From CAYQDR01 sp964416315 (lineage in GTDB: Bacteria > Methylomirabilota > Methylomirabilia > Rokubacteriales > DASRDR01), in the NCBI GenBank assembly GCA_964416315.1, contig CAYQDR010000107.1:1-17239 (forward strand): DNA of 17,239 nucleotides. Direction: 5' to 3'. This document shows positions 1 through 6,650 of the stretch, in pieces (the first letter of the stretch is position 1; every line of letters starts with the position of its first letter). The position numbers and the translations under genes are program-made. A model generated the notes under the pieces. It had not been told where the DNA came from and did no database searches. It saw only the letters and a program-made list of their open reading frames with translations.

Positions 1-1
1 G

Positions 2-55
2 GACCGCTTCGTGGACGCGCTCGGGAAGGTGCTGGACGCCGAGGAGCGGCGCTAG
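2..55 (+). CDS. C-terminal tail of an unidentified gene cut by the left edge
   Basis: An open frame enters from the left edge and stops at TAG 53-55, giving the tail DRFVDALGKVLDAEERR. The amphipathic helical ending resembles the C-terminus of many enzymes, including PLP-dependent aminotransferases. Seventeen residues are too few to name a family, so none is proposed. It is on the same strand as pxpA and ends 109 bases before it, with repeat copy 1 in between. Confidence 0.5.
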   Translation, partial: DRFVDALGKVLDAEERR

Positions 56-76
56 ATAACAAGCGCGGGCCGGCCG

Positions 77-139
77 GCGGGTGGCGCCGGGTGAGCCCCG
101 CGTGGTCCCGGGCGCGCGGGGCGAGCCCGGTGACAGGAC
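77..139 (+). repeat. Intergenic repeat, copy 1 (short form), upstream of pxpA
   Basis: This 63-base GC-rich block occurs again at 4479-4616. Bases 77-114 match 4479-4516 with one mismatch (T103 against G4505), and bases 107-139 match 4584-4616 exactly. Copy 1 lacks the 75 bases that copy 2 carries between two CCCGGGCG octamers; it keeps a single octamer at 107-114. It ends 25 bases before the pxpA start. No transposase is present, so it is either a non-autonomous palindromic repeat or a regulatory or terminator block. Confidence 0.8.
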
Positions 140-153
140 TCCCTGACCGGAAT

Positions 154-160
154 GAGGTGA
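154..160 (+). promoter_or_regulatory. Ribosome binding site supporting the GTG start of pxpA
   Basis: The Shine-Dalgarno-like GAGGTGA ends four bases before the GTG at 165. The alternative ATG at 174 would be 13 bases away, which is too far for normal use, so the GTG start is preferred. Confidence 0.6.
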
Positions 161-164
161 GGCC

Positions 165-938
165 GTGGCCAAGATGATTGATCTGAACTGCGACATGGGC
201 GAGTCCTACGGGCGCTGGACCCTCGGGGCCGACGAGGCCATCATGCCCTCCATCTCCTCGGCCAACATCGCCTGCGGCTTCCACGGCGGCGACCCGCACG
301 TGATCCGCAAGACGATCGCGCTCGCGGTCAAGCACCGGGTCGCCATCGGCGCGCACCCTTCGCTCCCCGATCTCATGGGATTCGGCCGCCGCGTCATGGA
401 CGTCACGGCGCAGGAGTTGAAGGACTACGTCTGCTACCAGATCGGCGCCGTCCGGGAGTTCTGCCGGGCGGCGGGCGTGGAGCTCCAGCACGTCAAGCCC
501 CACGGCATCCTCTACAGCATGGCCGAGAGCCAGGAGGCGATCGCCCAGGCGATCGGCGAAGCCGCGCGGGAGTCGGGCGAGCGGCTCATCCTCATGACGC
601 TCGCCTCCGGGAAGTACGATGCCCACTGCCGCAAGATGGGCGTCCGCGTCGCCTCGGAGGGGTTCGCCGACCGCGCGTACGAGGTGGACGGGACGCTCGT
701 CTCCCGCAAGAAGCCCTACGCCCTCATCACCGACCCCGAGCGCGCAGCGGCCCAGGCCGTGCGGATGGCGGCCGAGGGGAAGGTGCGGACGCATGACGGC
801 GTGGACATCGACATCAACGTCCAGACGATCTGCTGCCACGGGGACACGCCCGGCGCCGAGCGGATCGTCCGCGCGGTGCGGGAGGGGCTCGAGAAGGCTG
901 GCATTCAGGTGAAGCCGCTCCGGGAGTGGCTGCCGTAA
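165..938 (+). CDS. pxpA: LamB/YcsF family protein, 5-oxoprolinase subunit A (PxpA)-type
   Basis: This is a cytoplasmic protein of 257 residues, the usual length for the family. PxpA works with PxpB and PxpC in ATP-dependent opening of 5-oxoproline to glutamate. Visible family hallmarks are the N-terminal DLNCDMGESYG (residues 6-16), NIACGFHGGD (34-43), GAHPSLPD (62-69) with the following GFGRR, and HVKPHGILY (109-117). These Asp, His and Asn-rich loops form the active-site end of the barrel. The start is GTG 165, supported by its ribosome binding site. PxpB and PxpC are not in the window; instead a HyuA/HyuB pair, the families that make up eukaryotic-type 5-oxoprolinase, lies 3.7 kb downstream. 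The substrate could therefore be a lactam other than 5-oxoproline. Family assignment is firm; the exact substrate is inference. Confidence 0.92.
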   Translation: MAKMIDLNCDMGESYGRWTLGADEAIMPSISSANIACGFHGGDPHVIRKTIALAVKHRVAIGAHPSLPDLMGFGRRVMDVTAQELKDYVCYQIGAVREFCRAAGVELQHVKPHGILYSMAESQEAIAQAIGEAARESGERLILMTLASGKYDAHCRKMGVRVASEGFADRAYEVDGTLVSRKKPYALITDPERAAAQAVRMAAEGKVRTHDGVDIDINVQTICCHGDTPGAERIVRAVREGLEKAGIQVKPLREWLP

Positions 939-940
939 CC

Positions 941-973
941 ATGGCGCTCTGCCACGACCTCCTCCGCGGCGCC
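941..973 (+). repeat. Duplicate of the first 33 bases of the downstream hydrolase gene
   Basis: Bases 941-973 match 1134-1166, the start of the TIM-barrel hydrolase gene, at 32 of 33 positions (C949 against G1142). Translated from ATG 941 the copy also reads MALCHDLLRGA. The similarity stops after codon 11; the frame then runs through unrelated sequence to TAG 1130-1132, one base before the real ATG at 1134. It may be a decayed duplicate, a short upstream ORF, or a target duplication around the 160 bases at 974-1133. It begins three bases after the pxpA stop. Confidence 0.75.
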
Positions 974-1011
974 GTGTCGATTACCGTCGCATCCCGGCGT
1001 CCTCGGTCGTC

Positions 1012-1050
1012 GGCGCCCCTCAACGTATGCGGCATACGCCTCGGGGCGCC
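1012..1050. promoter_or_regulatory. 39-base dyad, candidate operator or hairpin
   Basis: Bases 1012-1050 are symmetric about G1031. The core CGTATGCGGCATACG (1024-1038) has perfect 7-base arms, and the outer arms GGCGCCCC (1012-1019) and GGGGCGCC (1043-1050) pair perfectly across four unpaired bases on each side. The core is AT-richer than its surroundings, as expected of a dimeric regulator's operator. It lies 84 bases before the hydrolase start. No regulator gene is in the window, and a hairpin repeat is an equally possible reading. Confidence 0.5.
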
Positions 1051-1133
1051 TCCTCCCTGCGTCCTAGGGCTGCTCGGTTCTCGCCCCGGCGCGATCGGAT
1101 CGGCACTCGCGCGCACCAGGGGAGGCTCGTAGG

Positions 1134-2015
1134 ATGGCGCTGTGCCACGACCTCCTCCGCGGCGCCATCGACCTCCACACGCACTCGGCCCCCTCGCTCT
1201 TCGACCGCCTCCTCGACGACGTCGCGCTTGCGGAGCAGGCCCGCGCCGCAGGAATGCGGGCGGTCCTCTACAAGGCGCACGAGCAGGACACGACGGGGCG
1301 CGCCGCGCTCGTCCGCCGCGCGGTCGCGGGCATCCACGCCTTCGGCGGCATCGTCCTGAACCACGTCGTCGGCGGCTTGAACCCGACCGCCGTGGACGCC
1401 TCGATCAAGCTCGGCGCCCGGATGGTCTGGATGCCGACGATGTCGGCCCAGCACCACGTTGCGTTCTTCGGCGGCAGCCACTTCGGCCCGCGGATGAAGG
1501 GGAAGGCCCCGACGGGCGCCCGCGCGGGGCTCACGGCGCTCGACGAGGCCGGAAAGATCAGGCCGGAGGTCCAGGAGATCCTGGAGCTCGTCGCGGAGGC
1601 CGACATCTGTCTCTCGACCGGCCATCTGTCGCTCGCCGAGATCCGCGTGCTCGTCTCCGCGGCCCGGAAGGCCGGCGTCACGAAGATCCTGGTGACGCAT
1701 CCCGACCTCATGCTCCTGGGGATCGGGGTGGCCGACCAGCAGGCGCTCGCCGACGAGGGGGCGATCCTCGAGAAGGACATGAACACGCTCGGCCCGCCGT
1801 GGCACTCGATCACGCTCGACGCCATGGTGAAGTCGATCCGCGAGGTCGGCCCGGCGCGCTGCGTGCTCGCGACCGACTACGGCCAGCTCCACAGCCCCTC
1901 GCCCGTAGAGGGCCTCCGCATCTTCATCCAGCTCTGCCTCGAGCAGGGGATCACCGAGGCCGAGATCCGGGCGATGGTCGCGGACACCCCGGCTCGCCTC
2001 CTCGGCCTCGCCTGA
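1134..2015 (+). CDS. Metal-dependent TIM-barrel hydrolase, amidohydrolase-like (DUF6282-type)
   Basis: A cytoplasmic protein of 293 residues with the metal-ligand pattern of amidohydrolase/PHP-type barrels. DLHTHS (13-18) gives the HxH pair, followed by KAHEQ (47-51), LNHVVGG (75-81), STGHL (161-165), VTHPD (187-191) and ATDYGQ (246-251), which ends a strand with the usual late Asp. The C-terminal DTPARLLGL (284-292) is the common closing helix of the superfamily. The sequence reminds me of the uncharacterised DUF6282 group; that name is from memory. ATG 1134 is supported by GGGGAGG at 1119-1125, eight bases upstream. The LLM oxidoreductase follows after 46 bases, so the two may be cotranscribed. 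Hydrolysis of a C-N bond in a cyclic amide would fit the neighbours, but the substrate is not shown. The first 33 bases are duplicated upstream. Confidence 0.82.
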   Translation: MALCHDLLRGAIDLHTHSAPSLFDRLLDDVALAEQARAAGMRAVLYKAHEQDTTGRAALVRRAVAGIHAFGGIVLNHVVGGLNPTAVDASIKLGARMVWMPTMSAQHHVAFFGGSHFGPRMKGKAPTGARAGLTALDEAGKIRPEVQEILELVAEADICLSTGHLSLAEIRVLVSAARKAGVTKILVTHPDLMLLGIGVADQQALADEGAILEKDMNTLGPPWHSITLDAMVKSIREVGPARCVLATDYGQLHSPSPVEGLRIFIQLCLEQGITEAEIRAMVADTPARLLGLA

Positions 2016-2024
2016 TTCGGTCTC

Positions 2025-2060
2025 CCTCTCTCCCATCGGGGGAGAGGGGTGGGGTGAGGG
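2025..2060 (+). repeat. CTCTCCC/GGGAGAG hairpin repeat supplying a ribosome binding site
   Basis: CTCTCCC (2028-2034) pairs with GGGAGAG (2040-2046) around a five-base loop, and the stem extends outward to 2025/2049. The right side continues GGGGTGGGGTGAGGG up to the GTG start at 2062. Related copies lie at 10827-10862 and, more degenerate, at 9200-9217. The purine-rich right arm is the only Shine-Dalgarno-like sequence in front of the LLM gene. Confidence 0.7.
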
Positions 2061-2061
2061 G

Positions 2062-3072
2062 GTGCGCTTCGGCGCCCAGTTCGGGGGGCTCTATGCCGCC
2101 GCGGCGGAGGTGGCGCGGCTCGGGGCGGAGGCCGAGGCGGGCGGCTTCGAGAGCCTCTGGGTGCCGGACTCCCCGATGCTCTACCGGGACCCGTACGCGA
2201 CCCTCGCGCTCCTCGCCCGCGAGACCCGGCGCGTCCGGCTGGGTACCCTGGCGACCAACGTGCTGACCCGCCACCTCGCGGTCACGGCGAGCGCCATGCT
2301 CACGCTCCAGGAGCTGTCGGGCGGCCGCGCGATCCTGGGGATCGCCACGGGCGACTCCGCGGTCCGGCGCATCGGTGCCCGGCCCGTCCGGCTCGCCGAC
2401 TTCGAGCGGGCGCTCGCCGAGGTCCGCGCGCTCCTCGCCGGCGGTGCCGGCGCGGACGGGCGCTTCGCGATCCGCTTCGCGGCGGGGGCCCCGCCACCGG
2501 TCTACGTGGTCGCGTCGGGGTTCCGCCTGCTGGAGCTGGCCGGGCGCCTCGCGGACGGCGTCGTGGTGAACGTCGGGGCGCACCCGGCCGTGTTTCGTGC
2601 CGCCCTCGAGCGGATCCGAGCCGGTGCGCGGGCGGCCGGTCGCGATGCGGGCGAGGTGGAGGTGGTGGCGTTCTTCTTCTGCGCGATCGACCCGGACCCG
2701 GCGGCCGCGCGGGCGCGGCTCAAGCCGAGCGTGTCGTGGGTGTGCCAGCACTTCCCCGGGCTCTGCGAGCTGGCGGGGCTCCCCCTCGACGCGGCGGTGC
2801 GGCGGGAGCTCGAGCGATTCGGCGGCGACTACGCGCGCTACGACCTCGTCCACGCGGCGGAGTGGGTCCAGGCGGTGCGGGAAGCGGCATTCCTGCCGGC
2901 GGAGTACGTCGAGGCCTTCGCGCTCGGCGGGACGGCGGCGGACGTCGTCCGGAAGCTCCGCGACCTCGAGACCCTCGGGGTCCGCAGCGTCGCGATCCGC
3001 CCGCCGTCGCCGGAGGACTGGCGGCCGACCGTCCGCGCGTTCGCCGACGCCGTGATCCCGGCGTTCGGGTGA
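2062..3072 (+). CDS. LLM-class flavin/F420-dependent oxidoreductase
   Basis: A cytoplasmic luciferase-like TIM-barrel protein of 336 residues, typical for the family. These enzymes use F420H2 or FMNH2 for hydride transfer or oxygenation. The start RFGAQFGGL is the first barrel strand. GFESLWVPDSP (28-38) is the usual second-strand motif, LATNVLTRHLAVTASAMLTL (63-82) with LSGGRAILGIATGDSAV (85-101) is the strongest family signature, and the GxGTGDSAV-like form is commonest in the Mer-like, F420-using branch. Cofactor choice is inference. The GTG at 2062 is the first start in the frame and sits directly after the hairpin repeat. The next gene has its own promoter, so this one probably ends the pxpA-side transcript. 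The C-terminus (SVAIRPPSPEDWRPTVRAFA) fits the closing barrel helix. Confidence 0.85.
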   Translation: MRFGAQFGGLYAAAAEVARLGAEAEAGGFESLWVPDSPMLYRDPYATLALLARETRRVRLGTLATNVLTRHLAVTASAMLTLQELSGGRAILGIATGDSAVRRIGARPVRLADFERALAEVRALLAGGAGADGRFAIRFAAGAPPPVYVVASGFRLLELAGRLADGVVVNVGAHPAVFRAALERIRAGARAAGRDAGEVEVVAFFFCAIDPDPAAARARLKPSVSWVCQHFPGLCELAGLPLDAAVRRELERFGGDYARYDLVHAAEWVQAVREAAFLPAEYVEAFALGGTAADVVRKLRDLETLGVRSVAIRPPSPEDWRPTVRAFADAVIPAFG

Positions 3073-3092
3073 CGCACACTCCATTGCCCGGC

Positions 3093-3121
3093 TTGACACG
3101 TCTCCCGGCGGCCCCTATGAT
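3093..3121 (+). promoter_or_regulatory. Near-consensus sigma-70 promoter for the binding-protein gene
   Basis: A perfect TTGACA at 3093-3098 and TATGAT (five of six) at 3116-3121 are separated by 17 bases. Transcription should start near 3128, giving an untranslated leader of about 67 bases. This is the strongest promoter match I found in the window and stands out against the GC-rich surroundings. Confidence 0.8.
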
Positions 3122-3163
3122 GCCACCGCTGGATTCGCCTGAATTCACAGCGACTTCCGCGAG

Positions 3164-3187
3164 GGACATCGTGTCCGTGAAAGGAGG
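3164..3187 (+). promoter_or_regulatory. Leader hairpin and strong ribosome binding site of the binding-protein gene
   Basis: GGACA (3164-3168) pairs with TGTCC (3172-3176) around TCG, immediately before AAAGGAGG (3180-3187). The Shine-Dalgarno is near-perfect, seven bases from ATG 3195, and decides that start over upstream in-frame codons. The hairpin is short and may be coincidental. Confidence 0.55.
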
Positions 3188-3194
3188 CTCCGCC

Positions 3195-4463
3195 ATGCTT
3201 CGTCGGCTCGTCGTCGTCGTGACGGTTCTCCTCGCCGTCTGGGCGCTCGCTGCACCCGCGTCCGCCCAGCGCGAGGTCGTGATCGGCGTGATCTACCCGA
3301 TGTCGGGCCCCGCGGCGCAGGCTGGCACCGACAACAAGCCGGTGTTCGAGCTGGCGGCGGCCATCGCGAACGGCGAGGTGGACATCCCGTTTCCCTTCTA
3401 CCAGCGGCTCAAGGGCATGCCCGGCCTCAAGGGCGCGAAGATCCGGCTGATCTTCACCGACCATCAGGGCAAGCCCGACCTCGGGCAGGCCGAGGCGGAG
3501 CGGCTCATCACCCAGGAGAAGGTCCACGCCCTCGTGGGCGCGTGGCACAGCTCCGTCACGGGAACCACGAGCCAGGTCGCCGAGCGGCTGGGGATCCCGT
3601 ACTTCAACCCCGAGTCGTCCTCTCCCGCGTTGACACGGCGAGGCTTCAAGTGGTTCTTCCGCAGCTCACCGCACGACGAGCACTTCACCCAGGTGATGTT
3701 CGATTTCTTCCGGGACTTTCAGAAGAAGAAGGGGATCACCCTGAAGACCCTGGGCGTGACCTACGAGGATACGCAGTTCGGGGCGGACAGCGGCAAGGTC
3801 ATGAAGGAGCTCGCGAAGAAGTACGGCTACGAGGTCGTGGTGGACCTCCAGTACCGCTCGCGGAGCACGTCGCTGACCGCGGAAGTCCAGAAGTTGAAGG
3901 CAGCGAACCCCGACGTCTGGATGCCGACCTCCTACCAGACCGACGCGATCCTCTTCGTCAAGCACTCGAAGGAGCTCGACTACAACCCGAAGATGATCAT
4001 GGCCCAGGATGCCGGGCACATCTCGCCCGACTTCGTCCAAACGGTCGGGAAGGACGCCGAGGGGACGATGACCCGGGCGCCGTTCTCGACGGACCTCATC
4101 GGCAAGCGCCCGGTGGCCATGGCGGTGAACGAGCAGTACAAGAAGCGCTCGCCCGGCGGGAAGGATCTCTACGACTTTCCGGCGCGCGCCTTCACCGGGA
4201 TGATGACGCTGCTGGACGCGATCAATCGCGCGGGCTCGACGGACCCCGAGGCGATCCGCAAGGCCCTCGTGGCGACGAACATCCCGGGCGAGCAGCTCAT
4301 CATGACGTGGGACCACGTCCGCTTCGACGAGACCGGCCAGAACACGGGGGTGAAGGGCATCATCCTCCAGCTCCAGGGCGGGAAATACCACACGGTCTAT
4401 CCCTTCGAAGCCGCGACGCGCGACGTGGTCTACCCGATCTCGAGGTGGTCCGAGCGGAAGTGA
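3195..4463 (+). CDS. ABC transporter substrate-binding protein, branched-chain amino acid (Liv) type
   Basis: A secreted or periplasmic protein of 422 residues. A signal peptide covers residues 1-24: MLRR, a hydrophobic core VVVVTVLLAVWALAA, and cleavage after ASA. The mature part has the type I periplasmic-binding fold: VIGVIYPMSGPAAQAG (29-44) is the canonical first strand and ligand loop, followed by the GAWHSSVTG and IPYFNPESSSPALT segments of the first lobe. The ligand could be an amino acid, amide, urea or aromatic acid; family members differ widely. No LivH/M permease or LivG/F ATPase is in the window, so it is an orphan here and must use a transporter encoded elsewhere. It has its own promoter and ribosome binding site and is followed by two hairpins. 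The open frame extends left to 2736, but that part overlaps the LLM gene and is a shadow. Confidence 0.92.
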   Translation: MLRRLVVVVTVLLAVWALAAPASAQREVVIGVIYPMSGPAAQAGTDNKPVFELAAAIANGEVDIPFPFYQRLKGMPGLKGAKIRLIFTDHQGKPDLGQAEAERLITQEKVHALVGAWHSSVTGTTSQVAERLGIPYFNPESSSPALTRRGFKWFFRSSPHDEHFTQVMFDFFRDFQKKKGITLKTLGVTYEDTQFGADSGKVMKELAKKYGYEVVVDLQYRSRSTSLTAEVQKLKAANPDVWMPTSYQTDAILFVKHSKELDYNPKMIMAQDAGHISPDFVQTVGKDAEGTMTRAPFSTDLIGKRPVAMAVNEQYKKRSPGGKDLYDFPARAFTGMMTLLDAINRAGSTDPEAIRKALVATNIPGEQLIMTWDHVRFDETGQNTGVKGIILQLQGGKYHTVYPFEAATRDVVYPISRWSERK

Positions 4464-4503
4464 GGCTGGCATGCCGCCGCGGGTGGCGCCGGGTGAGCCC
4501 CGC

Positions 4504-4528
4504 GGGGTCCCGGGCGAAGTGGGACCCC
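4504..4528 (+). terminator. Hairpin downstream of the binding-protein gene
   Basis: GGGGTCCC (4504-4511) and GGGACCCC (4521-4528) form a perfect 8-base stem with a nine-base loop, 41 bases after the stop at 4463. No T-tract follows, so it would be a weak intrinsic terminator at best. The loop includes part of the CCCGGGCG octamer of repeat copy 2. Confidence 0.4.
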
Positions 4529-4535
4529 CTTAGCT

Positions 4536-4566
4536 TCCTTCCGCGATTCCGCGAATCGCGGAAGGA
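4536..4566 (+). terminator. Strong 14-base-pair hairpin within repeat copy 2
   Basis: The arms 4536-4549 and 4553-4566 pair perfectly through 14 positions around the loop CGC, reading CTTCCGCGATTC and GAATCGCGGAAG at the core. It is the most stable-looking structure in the window. It could end transcription from the binding-protein gene or stabilise an mRNA end; no T-run follows. It is absent from repeat copy 1. Confidence 0.5.
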
Positions 4567-4652
4567 GGTAAGCGGGTGACGAGCCCGGGCGCGCGGGGCG
4601 AGCCCGGTGACAGGACCCGCGGCGGAAGCCCGTCTGAGTTGGTGGTGCTGGG

Positions 4653-6650
4653 ATGAGTGCCCGGGTCGGCGTGGACGTCGGCGGGACGTTCACCGACCTC
4701 GTCGCCGTCGAGCCGGGGTCCGGCGCCTTCCGCTCGAAGAAGGTCCTCACGACCCCCGAGGCGCCCGCCCAGGGCGTCCTCCAGGGGCTGCTCGGCCTGG
4801 CGCCCGACGCCGCCGCGATCGCCCACGGGACGACGATCGTCACCAACGCGGTGGTCGAGGGCAAGGGCGCCCGCGCCGCCCTCGTGACGACGCGCGGCTT
4901 CCGCGACGTCCTCGAGATCGCCCGCCAGAGCCGCCTCGACCTCTACCGCCTCGACGTCCCCCCGCGCCCCGCGCCGCTCGTGCCGCGGCACCTCCGGTTC
5001 GAGGTCACCGAGCGCGTCGCGGGGGACGGGCGCGTCCTGACGCCGCTGGCCGAGGGCGAGCTGGCGGCGCTCGTCGCGGCGCTGCGCGCGGCCGGCGTCG
5101 AAGCCGTCGCCGTGTGCCTCCTCCACGCCTACGCCCACCCCGAGCACGAGGCACGCGTCCGGGCGGCGCTGGGGTCGGCCTTCCCCTACGTGTCGGCGTC
5201 TCACGAGATCAACGCGGAGTTCCGGGAGTACGAGCGGACGGCCACCACGGTCCTCAACGCCGCCGTGATGCCGCTCGCCGAGCGCTACCTCGCGGACCTG
5301 GAGGCGGTCCTGGGGCGGGTCGGGTTCCGCGGGCCGCTCCACCTCCTCCAATCGAACGGCGCCATGATGTCGGCCGAGGCCGCGCGCCGGCGGCCGCTGG
5401 CGATGGCCGTGTCAGGGCCCGCCGGGGGCGTGGCGGCCTCGCGCTTCCTCGCAGGCGCTCTCGGGCTCCGGAACGCGATCGCCTTCGACATGGGCGGGAC
5501 GACGACCGACGTCTGCCTGATCGCGGACGGCGAGGCGCAGGCGCTTCCGCAGCGACGCCTCGGGGGATTCCCGGTGCGCCTCCCCTCGGTCGCCGTAGAG
5601 TCGATCGGGGCGGGCGGCGGATCGCTCGCGCGGGTGGACGGGACGGGCGCCCTCCGCGTGGGTCCCGAGAGCGCGGGCGCGCGCCCGGGCCCGGCGTGCT
5701 ACGGGCTCGGGGGCGAGGCGCCGACGGTCACGGACGCGCACGCCGTCGCGGGGACGCTCTCCCCGACAGCGCTCCTCGGCGAAACGATCCGCGTGGACCG
5801 GGCGCGAGCCGAGGCCGCGCTCGCGCCGGCGGCGCGGGCGCTCGGCCTCGGTCTCCTCGAGACGGCGGCGGGGATCCTCGAGGTCGCGAACGCGGCGATG
5901 ATGCGCGCGATCCGGCTGATCTCGGTGCAGCGCGGCTTCGACCTCCGGGAGTTCGCCCTCATCGCCTACGGCGGCGCGGGCCCGCTCCACGGGGGGCGGC
6001 TCGCCCACGAGCTCGGCATGCCGCGCGTGGTCGTGCCGGCACCCGCGGGCGTCTTCTCCGCGCTCGGCTGCGTCGTGACGGAGGTCGCGTACGACCACGT
6101 CCAGACCCACCGCCGGCCGCTCGACGGGCTCGATCCCACGGACCTCGACGCGCGCTTCGAGCGCCTCGCGGCGGCCGTCCGGGCGCCGCTCCTGGCGGAG
6201 GGCCACGAGGCCGCGGCGATCCGCCTCGCGCGGAGCGTGGACGTCCGGTACCTCGGGCAGAACTACGAGCTGGAGGTGCCCTGGCGCGGGGACCTCGCGG
6301 CGCTCCGGCGCGACTTCCAGGCGCTCCACCAGCGTCTGTACGCGTACGCCACGGGCGAGGCGATGGAGTGCGTGAACCTGCGCGTCCGCGCCGCCGTACC
6401 GGTCGAGGTGGCGCGCTTCCCCGAGTGGCCCGGGCGCGGCGCCGCCAACCCGGGCGGGGAGCACCGGGCCTATTTCCCGGAGACCGGTGAGACGCCCCTC
6501 CCGGTCTACCGGCGCGCCGACCTGGCCGCCGAGCAGGTGCTGAAGGGTCCGGCGCTCGTCGAGGATCCCTGGGCGACGACGCTGGTCTACCCGGGGCAGT
6601 CGGGCACGCTGGACCGTTTCGGCAACCTCATCATCGAGGCCGCGAAGTGA
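4653..6650 (+). CDS. hyuA: Hydantoinase/oxoprolinase family protein, subunit A (ATP-binding)
   Basis: A 665-residue protein of the usual HyuA length (about 650-720). The family opens cyclic amides or carboxylates ketones at the expense of ATP, as in N-methylhydantoinase, 5-oxoprolinase and acetone or acetophenone carboxylases. It has an actin-like ATPase fold: phosphate loop GVDVGGTFTD (6-15), AHGTTIVTNAV (58-68), SGPAGGV (254-260), second phosphate loop FDMGGTTTD (278-286), ESIGAGGGS (316-324) and a C-terminal AYGGAGPLHGG adenosine motif. All expected glycine motifs are intact. ATG 4653 agrees with the family N-terminus although no clear Shine-Dalgarno precedes it. It overlaps hyuB by four bases, so the subunits are translationally coupled. 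Hydantoinase and 5-oxoprolinase activities cannot be separated by inspection. Confidence 0.93.
   Translation: MSARVGVDVGGTFTDLVAVEPGSGAFRSKKVLTTPEAPAQGVLQGLLGLAPDAAAIAHGTTIVTNAVVEGKGARAALVTTRGFRDVLEIARQSRLDLYRLDVPPRPAPLVPRHLRFEVTERVAGDGRVLTPLAEGELAALVAALRAAGVEAVAVCLLHAYAHPEHEARVRAALGSAFPYVSASHEINAEFREYERTATTVLNAAVMPLAERYLADLEAVLGRVGFRGPLHLLQSNGAMMSAEAARRRPLAMAVSGPAGGVAASRFLAGALGLRNAIAFDMGGTTTDVCLIADGEAQALPQRRLGGFPVRLPSVAVESIGAGGGSLARVDGTGALRVGPESAGARPGPACYGLGGEAPTVTDAHAVAGTLSPTALLGETIRVDRARAEAALAPAARALGLGLLETAAGILEVANAAMMRAIRLISVQRGFDLREFALIAYGGAGPLHGGRLAHELGMPRVVVPAPAGVFSALGCVVTEVAYDHVQTHRRPLDGLDPTDLDARFERLAAAVRAPLLAEGHEAAAIRLARSVDVRYLGQNYELEVPWRGDLAALRRDFQALHQRLYAYATGEAMECVNLRVRAAVPVEVARFPEWPGRGAANPGGEHRAYFPETGETPLPVYRRADLAAEQVLKGPALVEDPWATTLVYPGQSGTLDRFGNLIIEAAK

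Larger units (their letters stand above)
4479..4616 (+). repeat. Intergenic repeat, copy 2 (long form), upstream of hyuA
   Basis: This is the long version of the element at 77-139. Left part 4479-4516 and right part 4584-4616 match copy 1; 75 additional bases are bounded by direct repeats CCCGGGCG at 4509-4516 and 4584-4591. The extra part holds hairpins at 4504-4528 and 4536-4566. Two histories fit: insertion of a small palindromic element with an 8-base target duplication, or loss of 75 bases from copy 1 by recombination between the octamers. It ends 36 bases before hyuA. Confidence 0.8.

Noticed and set aside
130..158. A GTGACA box in the intergenic repeats as a -35 element for pxpA and hyuA
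   Set aside because: No acceptable -10 box lies 16-18 bases downstream in either copy.
926..1132. A 68-residue + strand frame between pxpA and the hydrolase as a real protein gene
   Set aside because: Only the duplicated 11 codons have any relation to a protein; the rest is unrelated and includes a dyad. It is reported as a duplication instead.
2736..3194. An extended N-terminus for the binding protein (frame open from 2736)
   Set aside because: It overlaps the LLM gene, and the signal peptide, ribosome binding site and promoter all point to ATG 3195.
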